A stretch of 64,000 nt of DNA. It comes from Flavobacteriales bacterium. GTDB lineage: Bacteria; Bacteroidota; Bacteroidia; CAIKAF01. Location: positions 375,511-439,510 of the forward strand of contig JANWKT010000007.1 in NCBI GenBank assembly GCA_025451235.1, given 5' to 3'. Each line of letters starts with the position of its first letter. The first letter of the stretch is position 1. Positions 5,398-14,232 of the stretch are shown here, piece by piece. The position numbers were made by a program, and so were the translations under genes. Below the pieces are notes generated by a model. The model ran no database searches and had not been told where the DNA came from. It worked only from the letters and a program-made list of their open reading frames with translations.

Positions 5398-6792
5398 CTA
5401 GATTTGCGAAACCAACACAAATTTTCCTTCTTTGATCATGTAGACCTGCTTGCCCACTTTGATCTCTTCCCCTTCATTCATCTTCATTAAGTTCATCAGA
5501 TCGTTTTCCATGGTGTGTACAGATCCTCCGCTTACACGGGCCAGGTCCATATACTGGGTGTTGATCCCATAATAATTTCCACAGATCACTACACGTACCG
5601 GTTTTTTTACATCGGCTATCATTGAATAATCACGCATGTTCGCCCAGTTATCCGCAATGAGAATAATTTCTTTACAATTCGGATTGGTTTTGATCCCATC
5701 CAATAAGGCTTCCACATCATTCTCCGGTGCATCTCCTCCTCCCCCATTTCTCATGGCTTTCATCATTACCTGGGTGATGCTATTCAGACTTGCATCTTCA
5801 GAATGATAGATCCCTCCGGTTTTACCGGTTTCTTTTGTTTTGTCTTTTTTGGTGTCACCATCATTAAAACATACCACATGCTTGATCCGTTTTAAATTGG
5901 TTTCTAATGCCAACCATTTTAAGATCTGTTGGGTATAGGTGCCCATACTTCCGGTAACATCGATCACCAACATGACCTCGTCCCATTTATTCCGGGTGAG
6001 AACAGAGTAAATAGTACTGTCTTGTCGCATGGTATAATTCTCCGTATAACTCCCTGAAGAGCCTTTGCCCTTCACCCTTGAATCGGTACTTTTATAATCC
6101 CCATTGATGAATACAGAATCTACTTCTCCTATTTGTACTACCCGTGGTTTGATCACCACCTCGGTTACCATTTCCCTGTTCCAGATCCCTTTCTTTTTAT
6201 AGGTGATCCCTTTTTCTCTTTTGGCTTTGGATACCGGTAAATAATACCGCTTTTTTCTTTCCTTATAAATGGTATCGTAAATGGGGATCTTTACATGGGT
6301 CACCATGTCTTCAATTTTATCGATCTCCGATTTTCTTTCGTAAACAGTGGGCATTTCCACCGCAGTGATCAGGAATCCATGAAAATAGGTTTTAGCGGTC
6401 TCTACATCTTTTGCTCCAGTTTGTGCTATTACTTTCCACTCAATAAAACTACTTTCGAAAATAGAAGGCATTAACTTTTTTAAACTTTCAAGCCGGTTTT
6501 TGTTGAGCTCCGGTTGATCGAAACTTTCATCGGTACGAAAAGTGGTATAGATCAACTCCACTTTGATCACCATACGGAGGGTTGGATCAAGGTCTTTGAA
6601 AAGCGCATAAGGATTTAATATGCTATCGCTGGCAAAGGGCATTTTAAGGATGACCTTATCCTTAAAATCCTGTGCTGGATATTTGGCTACATAGGTGGGT
6701 TTGCTGGTATAGATATAGTCGATACTCACATTTTGTGAGAAGACCAGGCCTGTGAGAAGGCAACAGAGGGTAGATATCATTACTTTCTTCAT
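5398..6792 (-). CDS. secreted von Willebrand factor A domain protein
   Basis: 464 residues with signal peptide MKKVMISTLCCLLTGLVFSQ. Residues about 20-265 are unrecognised. From about 270 there is a VWA fold: VMLVIDVTGSMGTY carries the MIDAS start (DxTxS in place of DxSxS), GGGGDAPENDVEALLDGI the second loop, and IILIADNWANMRD the third strand. It should bind a divalent cation and act in adhesion or scaffolding in the periplasm or at the surface. The stop codon touches repeat copy B, so the repeat may have reshaped the C-terminus, although the ending VLVSQI looks normal. It is transcribed away from the lipoprotein gene at 7114 across a 321-bp spacer. Confidence 0.75.
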   Translation of the reverse strand: MKKVMISTLCCLLTGLVFSQNVSIDYIYTSKPTYVAKYPAQDFKDKVILKMPFASDSILNPYALFKDLDPTLRMVIKVELIYTTFRTDESFDQPELNKNRLESLKKLMPSIFESSFIEWKVIAQTGAKDVETAKTYFHGFLITAVEMPTVYERKSEIDKIEDMVTHVKIPIYDTIYKERKKRYYLPVSKAKREKGITYKKKGIWNREMVTEVVIKPRVVQIGEVDSVFINGDYKSTDSRVKGKGSSGSYTENYTMRQDSTIYSVLTRNKWDEVMLVIDVTGSMGTYTQQILKWLALETNLKRIKHVVCFNDGDTKKDKTKETGKTGGIYHSEDASLNSITQVMMKAMRNGGGGDAPENDVEALLDGIKTNPNCKEIILIADNWANMRDYSMIADVKKPVRVVICGNYYGINTQYMDLARVSGGSVHTMENDLMNLMKMNEGEEIKVGKQVYMIKEGKFVLVSQI

Positions 6793-6974
6793 ATCAGTAA
6801 GTGTATTACTCTATAAAATGTAACCTTCTCCAAAAAGATACAGGAACTAACTGGTATTAAAACGGAGGCAGGTAAAGGAATATTGTAAGGCGGTTGGTTT
6901 TACCTATTTATAGGGAGGGTACCCCGTTTTTTACCCCTGACTGAAGCGGCAGCTGCCGAAACCTTGGTGGCATA

Positions 6975-7031
6975 GTATAGCTTGGTTTATAAAAGCGCCC
7001 GGCAGGAAGCTCTTTATAAACTTAGCTATAC
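6975..7031. repeat. hairpin in the divergent spacer 6793-7113
   Basis: GTATAGC..GGTTTATAAA (6975-6993) pairs with TTTATAAAC..AGCTATAC (7013-7031). The pairing continues less perfectly outwards (CCTTGGTGG near 6962 against CCAGGTGAGG near 7039), giving a palindrome of about 100 bp. A separate 12-bp palindrome CGGCAGCTGCCG lies at about 6947-6958. It sits between two divergent genes and so cannot be a terminator for either. Confidence 0.55.
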
Positions 7032-7113
7032 TTAGTTACCAGGTGAGGCACTATAGCGGAAGGCAGGATCAGGTTCTGAAAATAATTCCTATATTCGAAT
7101 CAAGAAAGCCTTG

Positions 7114-7626
7114 ATGAAAAGAGCCATTGCATGTATCCTTTTTCTGTTACTGATCTCCTGTAAACCTCCTTCGAAAGAATTTACTTACGAAAAAGAGGGT
7201 GTCTCGTTTAATTGCCCTGCCGGTTGGTATATAAGCGAGGAAGAACCCGTGGAAGAAGGAGGGTATTACCTGATCTGCGAAAAAAAAGGTTGGGACCAAA
7301 GCGGTATCATTACCATTTGCTGGTTTACCGATAGCATTGACCAACTTGCCTGGATCGAGGCTTATGAAGGTGAGATGAAAAAGAACATTGTTTTTAAAAA
7401 TATAGGCATCAATTTTACACAGCCCTATGAATCCAGTTACCGCGGTTCACCTACCCTGTGCGAAGATTATACCTGCAGTTTGTTGGGAGTGGAAATGGAA
7501 GGTGATATACATGTGTTTTACGGCTGTAATAAAACTTTTTTGGTCTCCTCCCAGCAAGCCATTGAAGATTCGCTGAAGAACAAAAATGGTTTTGAGACCA
7601 TTGAAAAAACTTTTGGCTGTAAATAG
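7114..7626 (+). CDS. lipoprotein of unknown function
   Basis: 170 residues from ATG 7114 (a TTG codon precedes it). The signal MKRAIACILFLLLISC has lipobox LISC. The mature part begins KPPSKEFTYEKEGVSFNCPAGWYI, a pattern common in small lipoproteins with a single alpha/beta domain resembling PsbP/YidX-like 'FCPEGW' proteins. The rest, with four more Cys residues, is not recognised. It is directly followed by the RDD membrane gene, with stop and ATG adjacent, so the two are co-transcribed and may work together in the envelope. Confidence 0.7.
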   Translation: MKRAIACILFLLLISCKPPSKEFTYEKEGVSFNCPAGWYISEEEPVEEGGYYLICEKKGWDQSGIITICWFTDSIDQLAWIEAYEGEMKKNIVFKNIGINFTQPYESSYRGSPTLCEDYTCSLLGVEMEGDIHVFYGCNKTFLVSSQQAIEDSLKNKNGFETIEKTFGCK

Positions 7627-8529
7627 ATGAAGATAAAAAGACATGATACTGTATTGATGGCCAGCATCCTGATTGCAGGAGCTGGATTACTCTCTTTTCT
7701 TTTGTACCCTATGAGGTTCTTTGGAAGAACGCCTTTCAATACCAGGCGATTGTCCTTCTGGCTTTCGTCGTTGGATTTTTCTTTTTTTAATTTTCATCGT
7801 CCCTTGTTGTACCATTATATAGAAGTATTTTTCTATATTTTATTGTTATTGGGAGCTGTTCTTTATATGCTCAACGCAAAAGAGATCAGGTTGATTAGGT
7901 TTATATTCTCCATTATATTCATCAACAATTTAATGGGGTTAATGGTAGGAGTTGGATCGAGAATATTGTGGATGCAAGGATCGCATTGGAGGATCAGGTA
8001 TGATTTGATTGAAATGGTGCCTGGCTTTGTAATCAATGGCGGGTTTATTTTTATTTCCTGGTATATACTCGACCTATTGAAAAAACAAAAGATCATTAGC
8101 ACCGAAACCATTGGAAGCGGAACCTCCGCGGTTATTTCACCGGAAGAATCTACCATAGGTGCCAGGTTGCTACATCATGGTTTGGATAATTTGATCTGTG
8201 TGCTGGCCCTTTCTAAAATATCGTTCCTATTGATAGAAAGGGTGAATTATATAAATAAATACATAGGACTATACCCCATTTTTGTGGTATTGGTTATTTT
8301 TATGCGCATCTTCTATTATTTACTCTTCGAACATTTATTCCATTCCACACCCGCCAAGTTTCTTACTGAATCGAGGGTTTGTAACGAGAAGGGAGGAGAA
8401 GCTTCGTTTCGGCAGATCTTTATCCGCACCTTGATCCGCTTTGTTCCCTTTGAACCCTGGTCATTTATATTCAGAGGTGACTGGCATGATAAGTGGAGCA
8501 AAACTTTTGTATACAAGGAAAAAGAATGA
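7627..8529 (+). CDS. RDD-family membrane protein
   Basis: 300 residues with two transmembrane halves. The N-terminal half (about 1-150) has four hydrophobic helices. The C-terminal half (about 160-300) has the RDD pattern: GARLLHHGLDNLICVLALS (conserved Arg and Asp in the first helix), a second helix near IFYYLLFEHLFHSTPAKFLT (the HxTPxK loop typical of RDD proteins) and FRQIFIRTLIRFVPFEPW. RDD proteins are membrane proteins, some linked to ion transport. It starts immediately after the lipoprotein stop. No substrate can be inferred. Confidence 0.75.
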   Translation: MKIKRHDTVLMASILIAGAGLLSFLLYPMRFFGRTPFNTRRLSFWLSSLDFSFFNFHRPLLYHYIEVFFYILLLLGAVLYMLNAKEIRLIRFIFSIIFINNLMGLMVGVGSRILWMQGSHWRIRYDLIEMVPGFVINGGFIFISWYILDLLKKQKIISTETIGSGTSAVISPEESTIGARLLHHGLDNLICVLALSKISFLLIERVNYINKYIGLYPIFVVLVIFMRIFYYLLFEHLFHSTPAKFLTESRVCNEKGGEASFRQIFIRTLIRFVPFEPWSFIFRGDWHDKWSKTFVYKEKE

Positions 8530-8556
8530 TGAGAGCAAATAATGCTCCCATCATTC
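8524..8556. terminator. bidirectional hairpin between convergent genes
   Basis: GAATGATGAGAGCA (8524-8537) pairs, with one mismatch, with TGCTCCCATCATTC (8543-8556). It overlaps the stop of the RDD gene and precedes the stop of the convergent protease gene. There is no long T run, so termination is likely but not certain. Confidence 0.55.
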
Positions 8557-8562
8557 AACCAA

Positions 8563-9747
8563 TTACCTGGTAATTAAATCAACATTTAATGCACTGAGTG
8601 CCATTCCAATCTCCTGCCCGACAGCAAATGACAATGCTCCAACCAGAGTACCATTTGCATGTTGCAGAGGCACAGAAACAATTTCGAGGAGCAAGCCTAA
8701 GGCTGCACGGTCTAACTTTTTCCTCATGGCATCGATCGTGGCTGCTCCATTTGGCTGAAGACTCAGAATCGCAAATGTTTGAGCAAGTAAATGACCATAG
8801 TTGGTAGGGTCACCTGGCCATCCGGCTACGATCAAAGCTCCGGAATCACCAGGAAATGCAAATGAAGGAAATGGATTCAAGGGATGAGGAACATTCGGAC
8901 TTGCATTCTGAACAAAAAACAATCCGCTGGTTGCAGGATAAGGAGGATTGCTGATCAAACCCAGAAATACATTGAGCATGGTTACATTGGTATAGTATAT
9001 ACTGCTTTGTGTAAGTCCTGTGAACATCCCTGATTTCTGTACATTCAATCCTACCACCGGTTTGATGGCGGGGTTGGGTATTCCTATAGAAATAATGGAT
9101 GCTGAGGCAGCTACGATCTCTGCAGTTCCGGCATCCACACCCGCCATCACGTTGGTACCTGCAACTGCCACCACCGCACCAATCCGGTCAGCAACATTGG
9201 TCCCGGTTTCAGGTTGAACTACATCATTACCAACGGCAGTAAAAACATGTCCGGCAGAAAGTAAAAAGCGGTTGGGACCGAGTTTCTCTTTTACCAACGC
9301 TCCTGCAGTCCCAGCGGCCACGGTGGTATCATTACCAGGTTGGCATATCCTGATGGAAGTTCCCATTTCAACGGGCCTACATGTCACCCGGTTCGGAGTG
9401 GGATCTCCTAAGGCAGCAGCCTGTTTTCGTCCCATGAGCTCAACCACATCTGTTCTCACTTTTTTACCTTTAACCATAATAAATTCAGGAAAAAGGTCTT
9501 TTTTGCTTAACTGTTTCTTTCCGGTTTTTTCTTTTACAAAAAACACTGCACAAATTTCATGTACATATACTCCGCGGATACTTTTGAAACCTACTCCGTA
9601 ACCTACCAGGTTTTTCTTTTTCAATAGATCAGGCTCCATTTCTTTTAATTGATCTGCAATGGCTTGTTCTTTCTTAACAAGTTCCATATAATGACTGAAA
9701 AAATCATTTTCGTCATGTTGTTTTTTTTGATGCTTACTTTTTTTCAT
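8563..9747 (-). CDS. trypsin-like serine protease, Nal1-like architecture
   Basis: 394 residues without a signal peptide; the first 10 residues are Lys-rich. Residues about 47-75 (LVGYGVGFKSIRGVYVHEICAVFFVKEK) match the small N-terminal module that precedes the protease domain in cytoplasmic trypsin-like peptidases of the Nal1 type. The catalytic triad is visible: His in LLSAGHVF, a probable Asp in GVDAGTAEI and Ser in FPGDSGALIV. It is likely an intracellular endopeptidase of unknown target. It is convergent with the RDD gene and separated from the next gene upstream by a 210-bp spacer. Confidence 0.75.
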   Translation of the reverse strand: MKKSKHQKKQHDENDFFSHYMELVKKEQAIADQLKEMEPDLLKKKNLVGYGVGFKSIRGVYVHEICAVFFVKEKTGKKQLSKKDLFPEFIMVKGKKVRTDVVELMGRKQAAALGDPTPNRVTCRPVEMGTSIRICQPGNDTTVAAGTAGALVKEKLGPNRFLLSAGHVFTAVGNDVVQPETGTNVADRIGAVVAVAGTNVMAGVDAGTAEIVAASASIISIGIPNPAIKPVVGLNVQKSGMFTGLTQSSIYYTNVTMLNVFLGLISNPPYPATSGLFFVQNASPNVPHPLNPFPSFAFPGDSGALIVAGWPGDPTNYGHLLAQTFAILSLQPNGAATIDAMRKKLDRAALGLLLEIVSVPLQHANGTLVGALSFAVGQEIGMALSALNVDLITR

Positions 9748-9957
9748 TTTCTTCGCTAATTAAGGATTTGTTTTTTTATTTTCGTGATCACAGTATTCGC
9801 TTACACTTTTCGATCGGTTTCAGTTCAGTTCTGTTTTTAAAAATGGAACAAAAAGATTGAGGGCTTACCAGAAAAGACAATAGGTACACGAATAAATTAT
9901 ATAAAAATTAAATGAGTTTACTTTTTATCATGTAGGTTTACTAAATCATTTTAACCA

Positions 9958-10611
9958 ATGGCACTTTCCATATCTCAAAAACTAAAGATCAAAGAAGGAA
10001 CCTGTATCTTTCTAATGAATGCTCCTAAAGGAATAGAAAAAGTCCTTTCTCCTTTACCCAAATGGGCATCATTTGTAGAACAATCAAAAAGCCATGATTT
10101 CATTATTCTCTTCGTGAAAAACAAAGAAGAAGTAGATCAACTTTTTTTAAAAGCTGTAAAACTACTGAAGCCTGATGCCCTTTTATGGATATGTTTTCCA
10201 AAAGGAACTTCCGGTATTCAAACAGATCTTACCCGTGACAAAGGGTGGGAGACATTGTATAAGGTGGATATGACCTGGTTATCGATGATCTCATTGAACG
10301 ATACCTGGAGTTCATTTTGCATGAAAAATACGCCTGCCAAAAAGGAAGCAAGTAAAGCCTCCAACGATTATCATAACAACGTGGCAGAATGGGTGGATGC
10401 TAAAAAGAAAACGGTAAAGATCCCCAAAGACCTGGAAGCGGCCATGGTAAAAGGAAAAGTGAGAAAATTCTTCGATGAGCAGAATTTCACCAACCGAAAA
10501 GAATATGTGATCTGGATCGTTTCGGCCAAACAGGAAAAGACCAGAAGTGAAAGGATCACCAAAGCCATCGAAAAAATGAAAAAAGGGTTGAAGAATCCAA
10601 CGATGAAGTAG
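9958..10611 (+). CDS. YdeI/OmpD-associated family protein
   Basis: 217 residues. The N-terminal half resembles DUF3052-like domains (IILFVKNKEEVDQLFLKAVKLLKPDALLWICFPKGTSG). The C-terminal half has the YdeI/Omdp pattern: VKIPKDLEAAMVKGKVRKFF, then NRKEYVIWIVSAKQEKTRSERITKAIEKMKKG. Members of this family are linked to bacteriocin or stress protection in enterobacteria, but the biochemical role is not settled. It is a single-gene unit. A weak inverted repeat CCGGTATT/AATACCGG at 10641 and 10685 follows it. Confidence 0.75.
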   Translation: MALSISQKLKIKEGTCIFLMNAPKGIEKVLSPLPKWASFVEQSKSHDFIILFVKNKEEVDQLFLKAVKLLKPDALLWICFPKGTSGIQTDLTRDKGWETLYKVDMTWLSMISLNDTWSSFCMKNTPAKKEASKASNDYHNNVAEWVDAKKKTVKIPKDLEAAMVKGKVRKFFDEQNFTNRKEYVIWIVSAKQEKTRSERITKAIEKMKKGLKNPTMK

Positions 10612-10756
10612 TAAATGGTGATTGGTATCCGGAAAACCTGCCGGTATTCTTTCTGAACTTTGAACTTTTTAACAAGTCCCCTGCAATACCGGTGAACCTT
10701 TCTCAGTTTGAAGTTAACTACGTAGTAGTTACACGAACTTAAAAAGCAGCAGTTAT

Positions 10757-11962
10757 ATGAAAAAGAATACCATCATTGGGGTTGTATTGCTCGTTATTAT
10801 GACCGGTACCCTCGTTATCCTGATCTCTTCCTCCAAATTACTTCTCCCCTCCAAATTCAAAGACCGTTACTCCACCCATAACAACGACCAGGAAGAACAG
10901 GTCCAGGAGAACATTTACGAAAACAACATTTCAAATGATGGAGAATACAGGGAACCTGAGAGGGCTCCATTGAAACCGCTTTACAATGATGATATCAACC
11001 TGATCCATTTCACTGCATCGGCACCGGCCACCTATAAGAATTTACAGGTTTGCCTGATCTACGGTCCCGCCCAACTCAACCATAAAAAATACGTTACCCT
11101 GGCCCAAGCACTCAAAAATAAAATGGTGAATCTGATCGAAACAGAGGATGTAAACGAGCTCCGCCTGGATAATAATTCAAACGAGTATATTTATATCAAT
11201 TCAGGCGATATTGTAAAAGGCGGTAAACAGGACAGGACCATCCAATATGATGTGGTGATCGCCCCCAAAGAAAAAGGGGTTGACCTAGCCAGTTTTTGTG
11301 TGGAATCAGGGAGATGGACACAGAGAGGAAATGAAACCGTTGTGGGCTTCACCTCCAGCGAAAATTCAGTATCGACCAAGGACCTTAAAAAAGCCATGAA
11401 ATATGACAAAGACCAGGGCAAGGTATGGGAAGAAGTGGCGGTTTACCAGGACCAGACAGAAATAAATATAAATGCCGAAAGACCGGCCAATGATAAGATC
11501 AGTGTAAAAAACTCAGTTTCGGAAAGTAGCCTTGAGCTTACCCTGGAGGATGAGGACATTAAAAAGATCCAGACTGAATACAGGAACAATATCCTGAAAC
11601 AATTAAAAAACCAATCGGATGTAGTGGGTTTTGCCTATTTCATCAATGGGAAATTATACAATATGGATGTATACAATAACCACAAACTATTTACCGATCT
11701 TTTCAATAAGCTCTTAGATGCAGCAATAGCGGAGGCCATTAGTTTATATGATTCCAAAAAGACGATCGGAAAAGCCAATCCCGATGAGATCGGAAAACTA
11801 TTGATCCCCAATGCCAAAGTATGTGTGGATGAAGAAGTGAACAAAAATACCCAGTTCAAAACCTCCACCCACAATGCAGCCAAGGTGCTGATTTTCACCA
11901 CCTTTGATAAAAAGGAGAAAAATTGGTTACATCGGAACTGGTTGGATGATTCGGAGCTTTAA
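10757..11962 (+). CDS. membrane-anchored ARPP-1 domain protein
   Basis: 401 residues. Residues 4-27 form one transmembrane helix (IIGVVLLVIMTGTLVILI), followed by an acidic linker. From about 75 the sequence follows the ARPP-1 pattern: NLQVCLIYGP, YVTLAQALKNKMVNLIE, YINSGDIVKGGKQDRTIQYDVVIAP and FCVESGRW, where GGKQ.R and CVE.GRW are the family hallmarks. ARPP-1 was named for its association with ADP-ribosylglycohydrolase and phosphatase genes; its activity is unknown. No such partners are adjacent here. TACGTA at 10719-10724 upstream may be chance. Confidence 0.75.
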   Translation: MKKNTIIGVVLLVIMTGTLVILISSSKLLLPSKFKDRYSTHNNDQEEQVQENIYENNISNDGEYREPERAPLKPLYNDDINLIHFTASAPATYKNLQVCLIYGPAQLNHKKYVTLAQALKNKMVNLIETEDVNELRLDNNSNEYIYINSGDIVKGGKQDRTIQYDVVIAPKEKGVDLASFCVESGRWTQRGNETVVGFTSSENSVSTKDLKKAMKYDKDQGKVWEEVAVYQDQTEININAERPANDKISVKNSVSESSLELTLEDEDIKKIQTEYRNNILKQLKNQSDVVGFAYFINGKLYNMDVYNNHKLFTDLFNKLLDAAIAEAISLYDSKKTIGKANPDEIGKLLIPNAKVCVDEEVNKNTQFKTSTHNAAKVLIFTTFDKKEKNWLHRNWLDDSEL

Positions 11963-11981
11963 TTAGTTATACCTATTGCTG

Positions 11982-12027
11982 AATGATGACCAGGTATGGA
12001 TGGATCTATACCTGGTCATCATTTTTT
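11982..12027 (+). terminator. Rho-independent terminator
   Basis: AATGATGACCAGGTAT (11982-11997), a 10-nt loop, ATACCTGGTCATCATT (12008-12023) then T residues. It is a perfect 16-bp stem ending the ARPP-1 gene. Confidence 0.9.
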
Positions 12028-12115
12028 TATGATCATTTTTAGGGGGCTTTTGTTGGTTATGGAAAAATATTATATTTAAGCACTATTAACCAATAAAAAT
12101 CAAAAGATCATATTT

Positions 12116-12982
12116 ATGAAAACATTTACTTATGATGGAGAGACCTATAATGTTCCTCCAACCTGGCAAAACGTCGACAATGCTGAAGACTGGTTTTATG
12201 AAATTGAAAAGGCTAAATGGGCCATGATCAACAATGCCCACAAATATCCCCCAATGAAGGATGAAGATGGTGATGAGATAGATCCTCAATTCGTTGTTTT
12301 AATGAACGAATATGGAATGGAAACTACTAGTCAATGGAGTCAATTTCATTTTGGCTATTCAAATGAACTATGGAATAAAGATGGGGAGGAAATGATGAGT
12401 TTTATGTGGAGAATGTCGGATATTGGAAGAAAGAAAATGATTGCTGAAACGGCAGTAACAGAATCAGCAGAAGGAGGAGTGCTTGCACCCATTGAAGGAA
12501 TTACGGTTCAACAATGGGCAAAGGCTCAGGCTAAAATGGCCTCCGGTGGAACTTTGCAGGATGCTTATGATATTTGTGGATGCGATGCCGCTAAATATGA
12601 TCGTGTAAGCGCTGAATGGTTGGCCCGTATGAGCAATGATACCGAATTTAAAATTATGCCTATTTATAGTGAGGCATTTAATACTTCAGCAACAGGCAAT
12701 ATGGGAAGTGGATCAGATACCAATGATACCACCATCTCTTTTGAAAAATTTGTTGAGTCCATGGCTGCTCAGGATGTATTGGGAAAACAAGGCCGTGATG
12801 CACAATCTGTATTGGCTGAGTTTGGAATGACCGTGGCAGATTATTCAAATATTAGTTCACATTGGTTCGGTAAAATGGCCGGTGACTATGAGCTGGGTCT
12901 TAAATTCGCTGCACTTTCTGAAGAATACACCAAAAAGTATGAATCTATGGTGGGTGATGCGCATGGTGATCTTGAATTCTAA
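12116..12982 (+). CDS. DUF6620-like protein with three related helical repeats
   Basis: 288 residues, cytoplasmic and acidic. Three copies of one helical unit can be aligned. About 58-108: LMNEYGMETTSQWSQFHFGY.NELW. About 125-185: PIEGITVQQWAKAQAKMASG, CGCDAAKYDRVSAEWLARMSNDTEF. About 210-280: LAEFGMTVADYSNISSHWFGKMAGDYEL. Each has a (Y/F/C)G(M/C) turn, an S.(E/H)W(L/F) helix and a following acidic (D/K)xxxF. The middle copy resembles DUF6620 as I remember it. First gene of a five-gene operon (next ATG 4 bp after the stop). No catalytic motif; a scaffold or binding role is plausible. Confidence 0.65.
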   Translation: MKTFTYDGETYNVPPTWQNVDNAEDWFYEIEKAKWAMINNAHKYPPMKDEDGDEIDPQFVVLMNEYGMETTSQWSQFHFGYSNELWNKDGEEMMSFMWRMSDIGRKKMIAETAVTESAEGGVLAPIEGITVQQWAKAQAKMASGGTLQDAYDICGCDAAKYDRVSAEWLARMSNDTEFKIMPIYSEAFNTSATGNMGSGSDTNDTTISFEKFVESMAAQDVLGKQGRDAQSVLAEFGMTVADYSNISSHWFGKMAGDYELGLKFAALSEEYTKKYESMVGDAHGDLEF

Positions 12983-12985
12983 AGC

Positions 12986-13495
12986 ATGAGTGAACCGATC
13001 AAAAAGTTTCAGGCCGAAGTGGATCAGGCCTTTGCTACTGCTATTAAATCTGCCAAGGGTGGTGATCCCACCTGGAATGCACTGTTAGCCACTTATTCAA
13101 TAATGCCTCTTACTGATCAGCAAAAAGAGGCATTATTGAATTCTGATATGAAAATTGCAGGAGGGGCTTTTCCCATCGAATTAAGATGGGTACTCCAGGC
13201 CATTGTAACCAAACATGCTTCGCTTGCTTCTGATAACCAGGATGTGCAGAACATCTTATTCGGATATAACCTGGATGCCGAAGTAATGAAATATTATGGG
13301 CGGATCAAACCATTTGGTGGCATGTCGGATATTTTTAAAAATGCAAAATTAACCACAAAAAACTATTCCGAAGGAATCGGTGGAGCCAGAAAGTCGGCGA
13401 TCCGATGCAAAAATTGCGGTGCTCCCCGGCTGGAAGAAATGCAATACGATAAATGTATGTTTTGTGGAAGTGAATTATTTGAAAACAACAATTAA
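12986..13495 (+). CDS. unknown protein with C-terminal zinc ribbon
   Basis: 169 residues. The N-terminal about 130 residues are helical and unrecognised (YSIMPLTDQQKEALLNSDMK, AGGAFPIELRWVLQAIV). The C-terminus has IRCKNCGAPRLEE followed by YDKCMFCGSELF, a CxxC...CxxC zinc ribbon. It is the second gene of the 12116-15363 operon, 3 bp after the previous stop and 5 bp before the next start. The ribbon suggests contact with protein or nucleic acid, or an intracellular structural role. No relative was recognised by name. Confidence 0.65.
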   Translation: MSEPIKKFQAEVDQAFATAIKSAKGGDPTWNALLATYSIMPLTDQQKEALLNSDMKIAGGAFPIELRWVLQAIVTKHASLASDNQDVQNILFGYNLDAEVMKYYGRIKPFGGMSDIFKNAKLTTKNYSEGIGGARKSAIRCKNCGAPRLEEMQYDKCMFCGSELFENNN

Positions 13496-13500
13496 ATACT

Positions 13501-14232
13501 ATGGACACAAACTCTCCCGAATACAAAGCCTTGATTGAAAGATGGGATGGATTCCTTGAAAAAATAAAATCGCGTTATACTGAAGTGATCGATTCCTCCA
13601 GAGAACCTTTAAAAGAGCTCATCAGCGGATTAGAATTTGATAGCATTGTTGTTCATAACGCCTTGCAGGGGATCAAAAGCCAAAGTGTTTTTCAACTGGA
13701 TAAAAAGATCGATGATACCTGGGAAAAAATGGAAGCTGAACTGGAAAAAATTGATATCAACTATGATCATGTACATCCTCACCGTGCCAAAGGAGAAAAG
13801 GTGTCACGGTGGATGTGGGATCAATTTGAAAGATTCAGCGTTTCCATTTTTGCAGATGCTGCCCGTCAGATTGAAAAAAACATCCGTGATGTGGTGGATG
13901 AAGATGTGATCCACAATTGTATTTCATGTGCTGGACAATTACCGGTTGAGGTATGGGCATTCCAATCAGTGAATGTAAAATGTCCGAACTGCGGTTCCGT
14001 GAATACCTATGAACCTGATGGTCGTGTAAGACAGTTGGAAGGTGTTTACAGCGCCTATGCAGATGAATTTACCGTGGAAGAAAGGCTCCTGAAAGAGGAA
14101 GATATTAAGCATGCCGCCAACTATTTCAAAAAATATTATGGATTTATCATCGAAAAACTTCCACAACGCAAGGAGTATTACGAACGGCTATTGAATGATA
14201 AGTTAAGCAATCCGCAATTTGTTGGTAAATGA
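13501..14232 (+). CDS. unknown protein with central zinc ribbon
   Basis: 243 residues. Residues 1-130 are mostly helical with charged heptads (IERWDGFLEKIKSRY, DTWEKMEAELEKIDINYDH). A zinc ribbon follows at about 140-165: HNCISCAGQLPVEVWAFQS then VKCPNCGSVNTY. A helical tail ends FVGK. Its stop overlaps the start of the next gene (ATGA at 14229-14232), so translation is likely coupled. With the preceding zinc-ribbon gene it probably forms a complex; this is inference from gene order only. Confidence 0.65.
   Translation: MDTNSPEYKALIERWDGFLEKIKSRYTEVIDSSREPLKELISGLEFDSIVVHNALQGIKSQSVFQLDKKIDDTWEKMEAELEKIDINYDHVHPHRAKGEKVSRWMWDQFERFSVSIFADAARQIEKNIRDVVDEDVIHNCISCAGQLPVEVWAFQSVNVKCPNCGSVNTYEPDGRVRQLEGVYSAYADEFTVEERLLKEEDIKHAANYFKKYYGFIIEKLPQRKEYYERLLNDKLSNPQFVGK

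Noticed and set aside
10719-10724. TACGTA upstream of the ARPP-1 gene as a member of the TACGTA set
   Set aside because: Only one hexamer, at the wrong distance from the start and with no second box at 9-12 bp.
12053-12093. TTGGTTA/TAACCAA inverted repeat as an operator of the zinc-ribbon operon
   Set aside because: Seven-base arms in AT-rich DNA with a 27-nt gap are weak and occur by chance.
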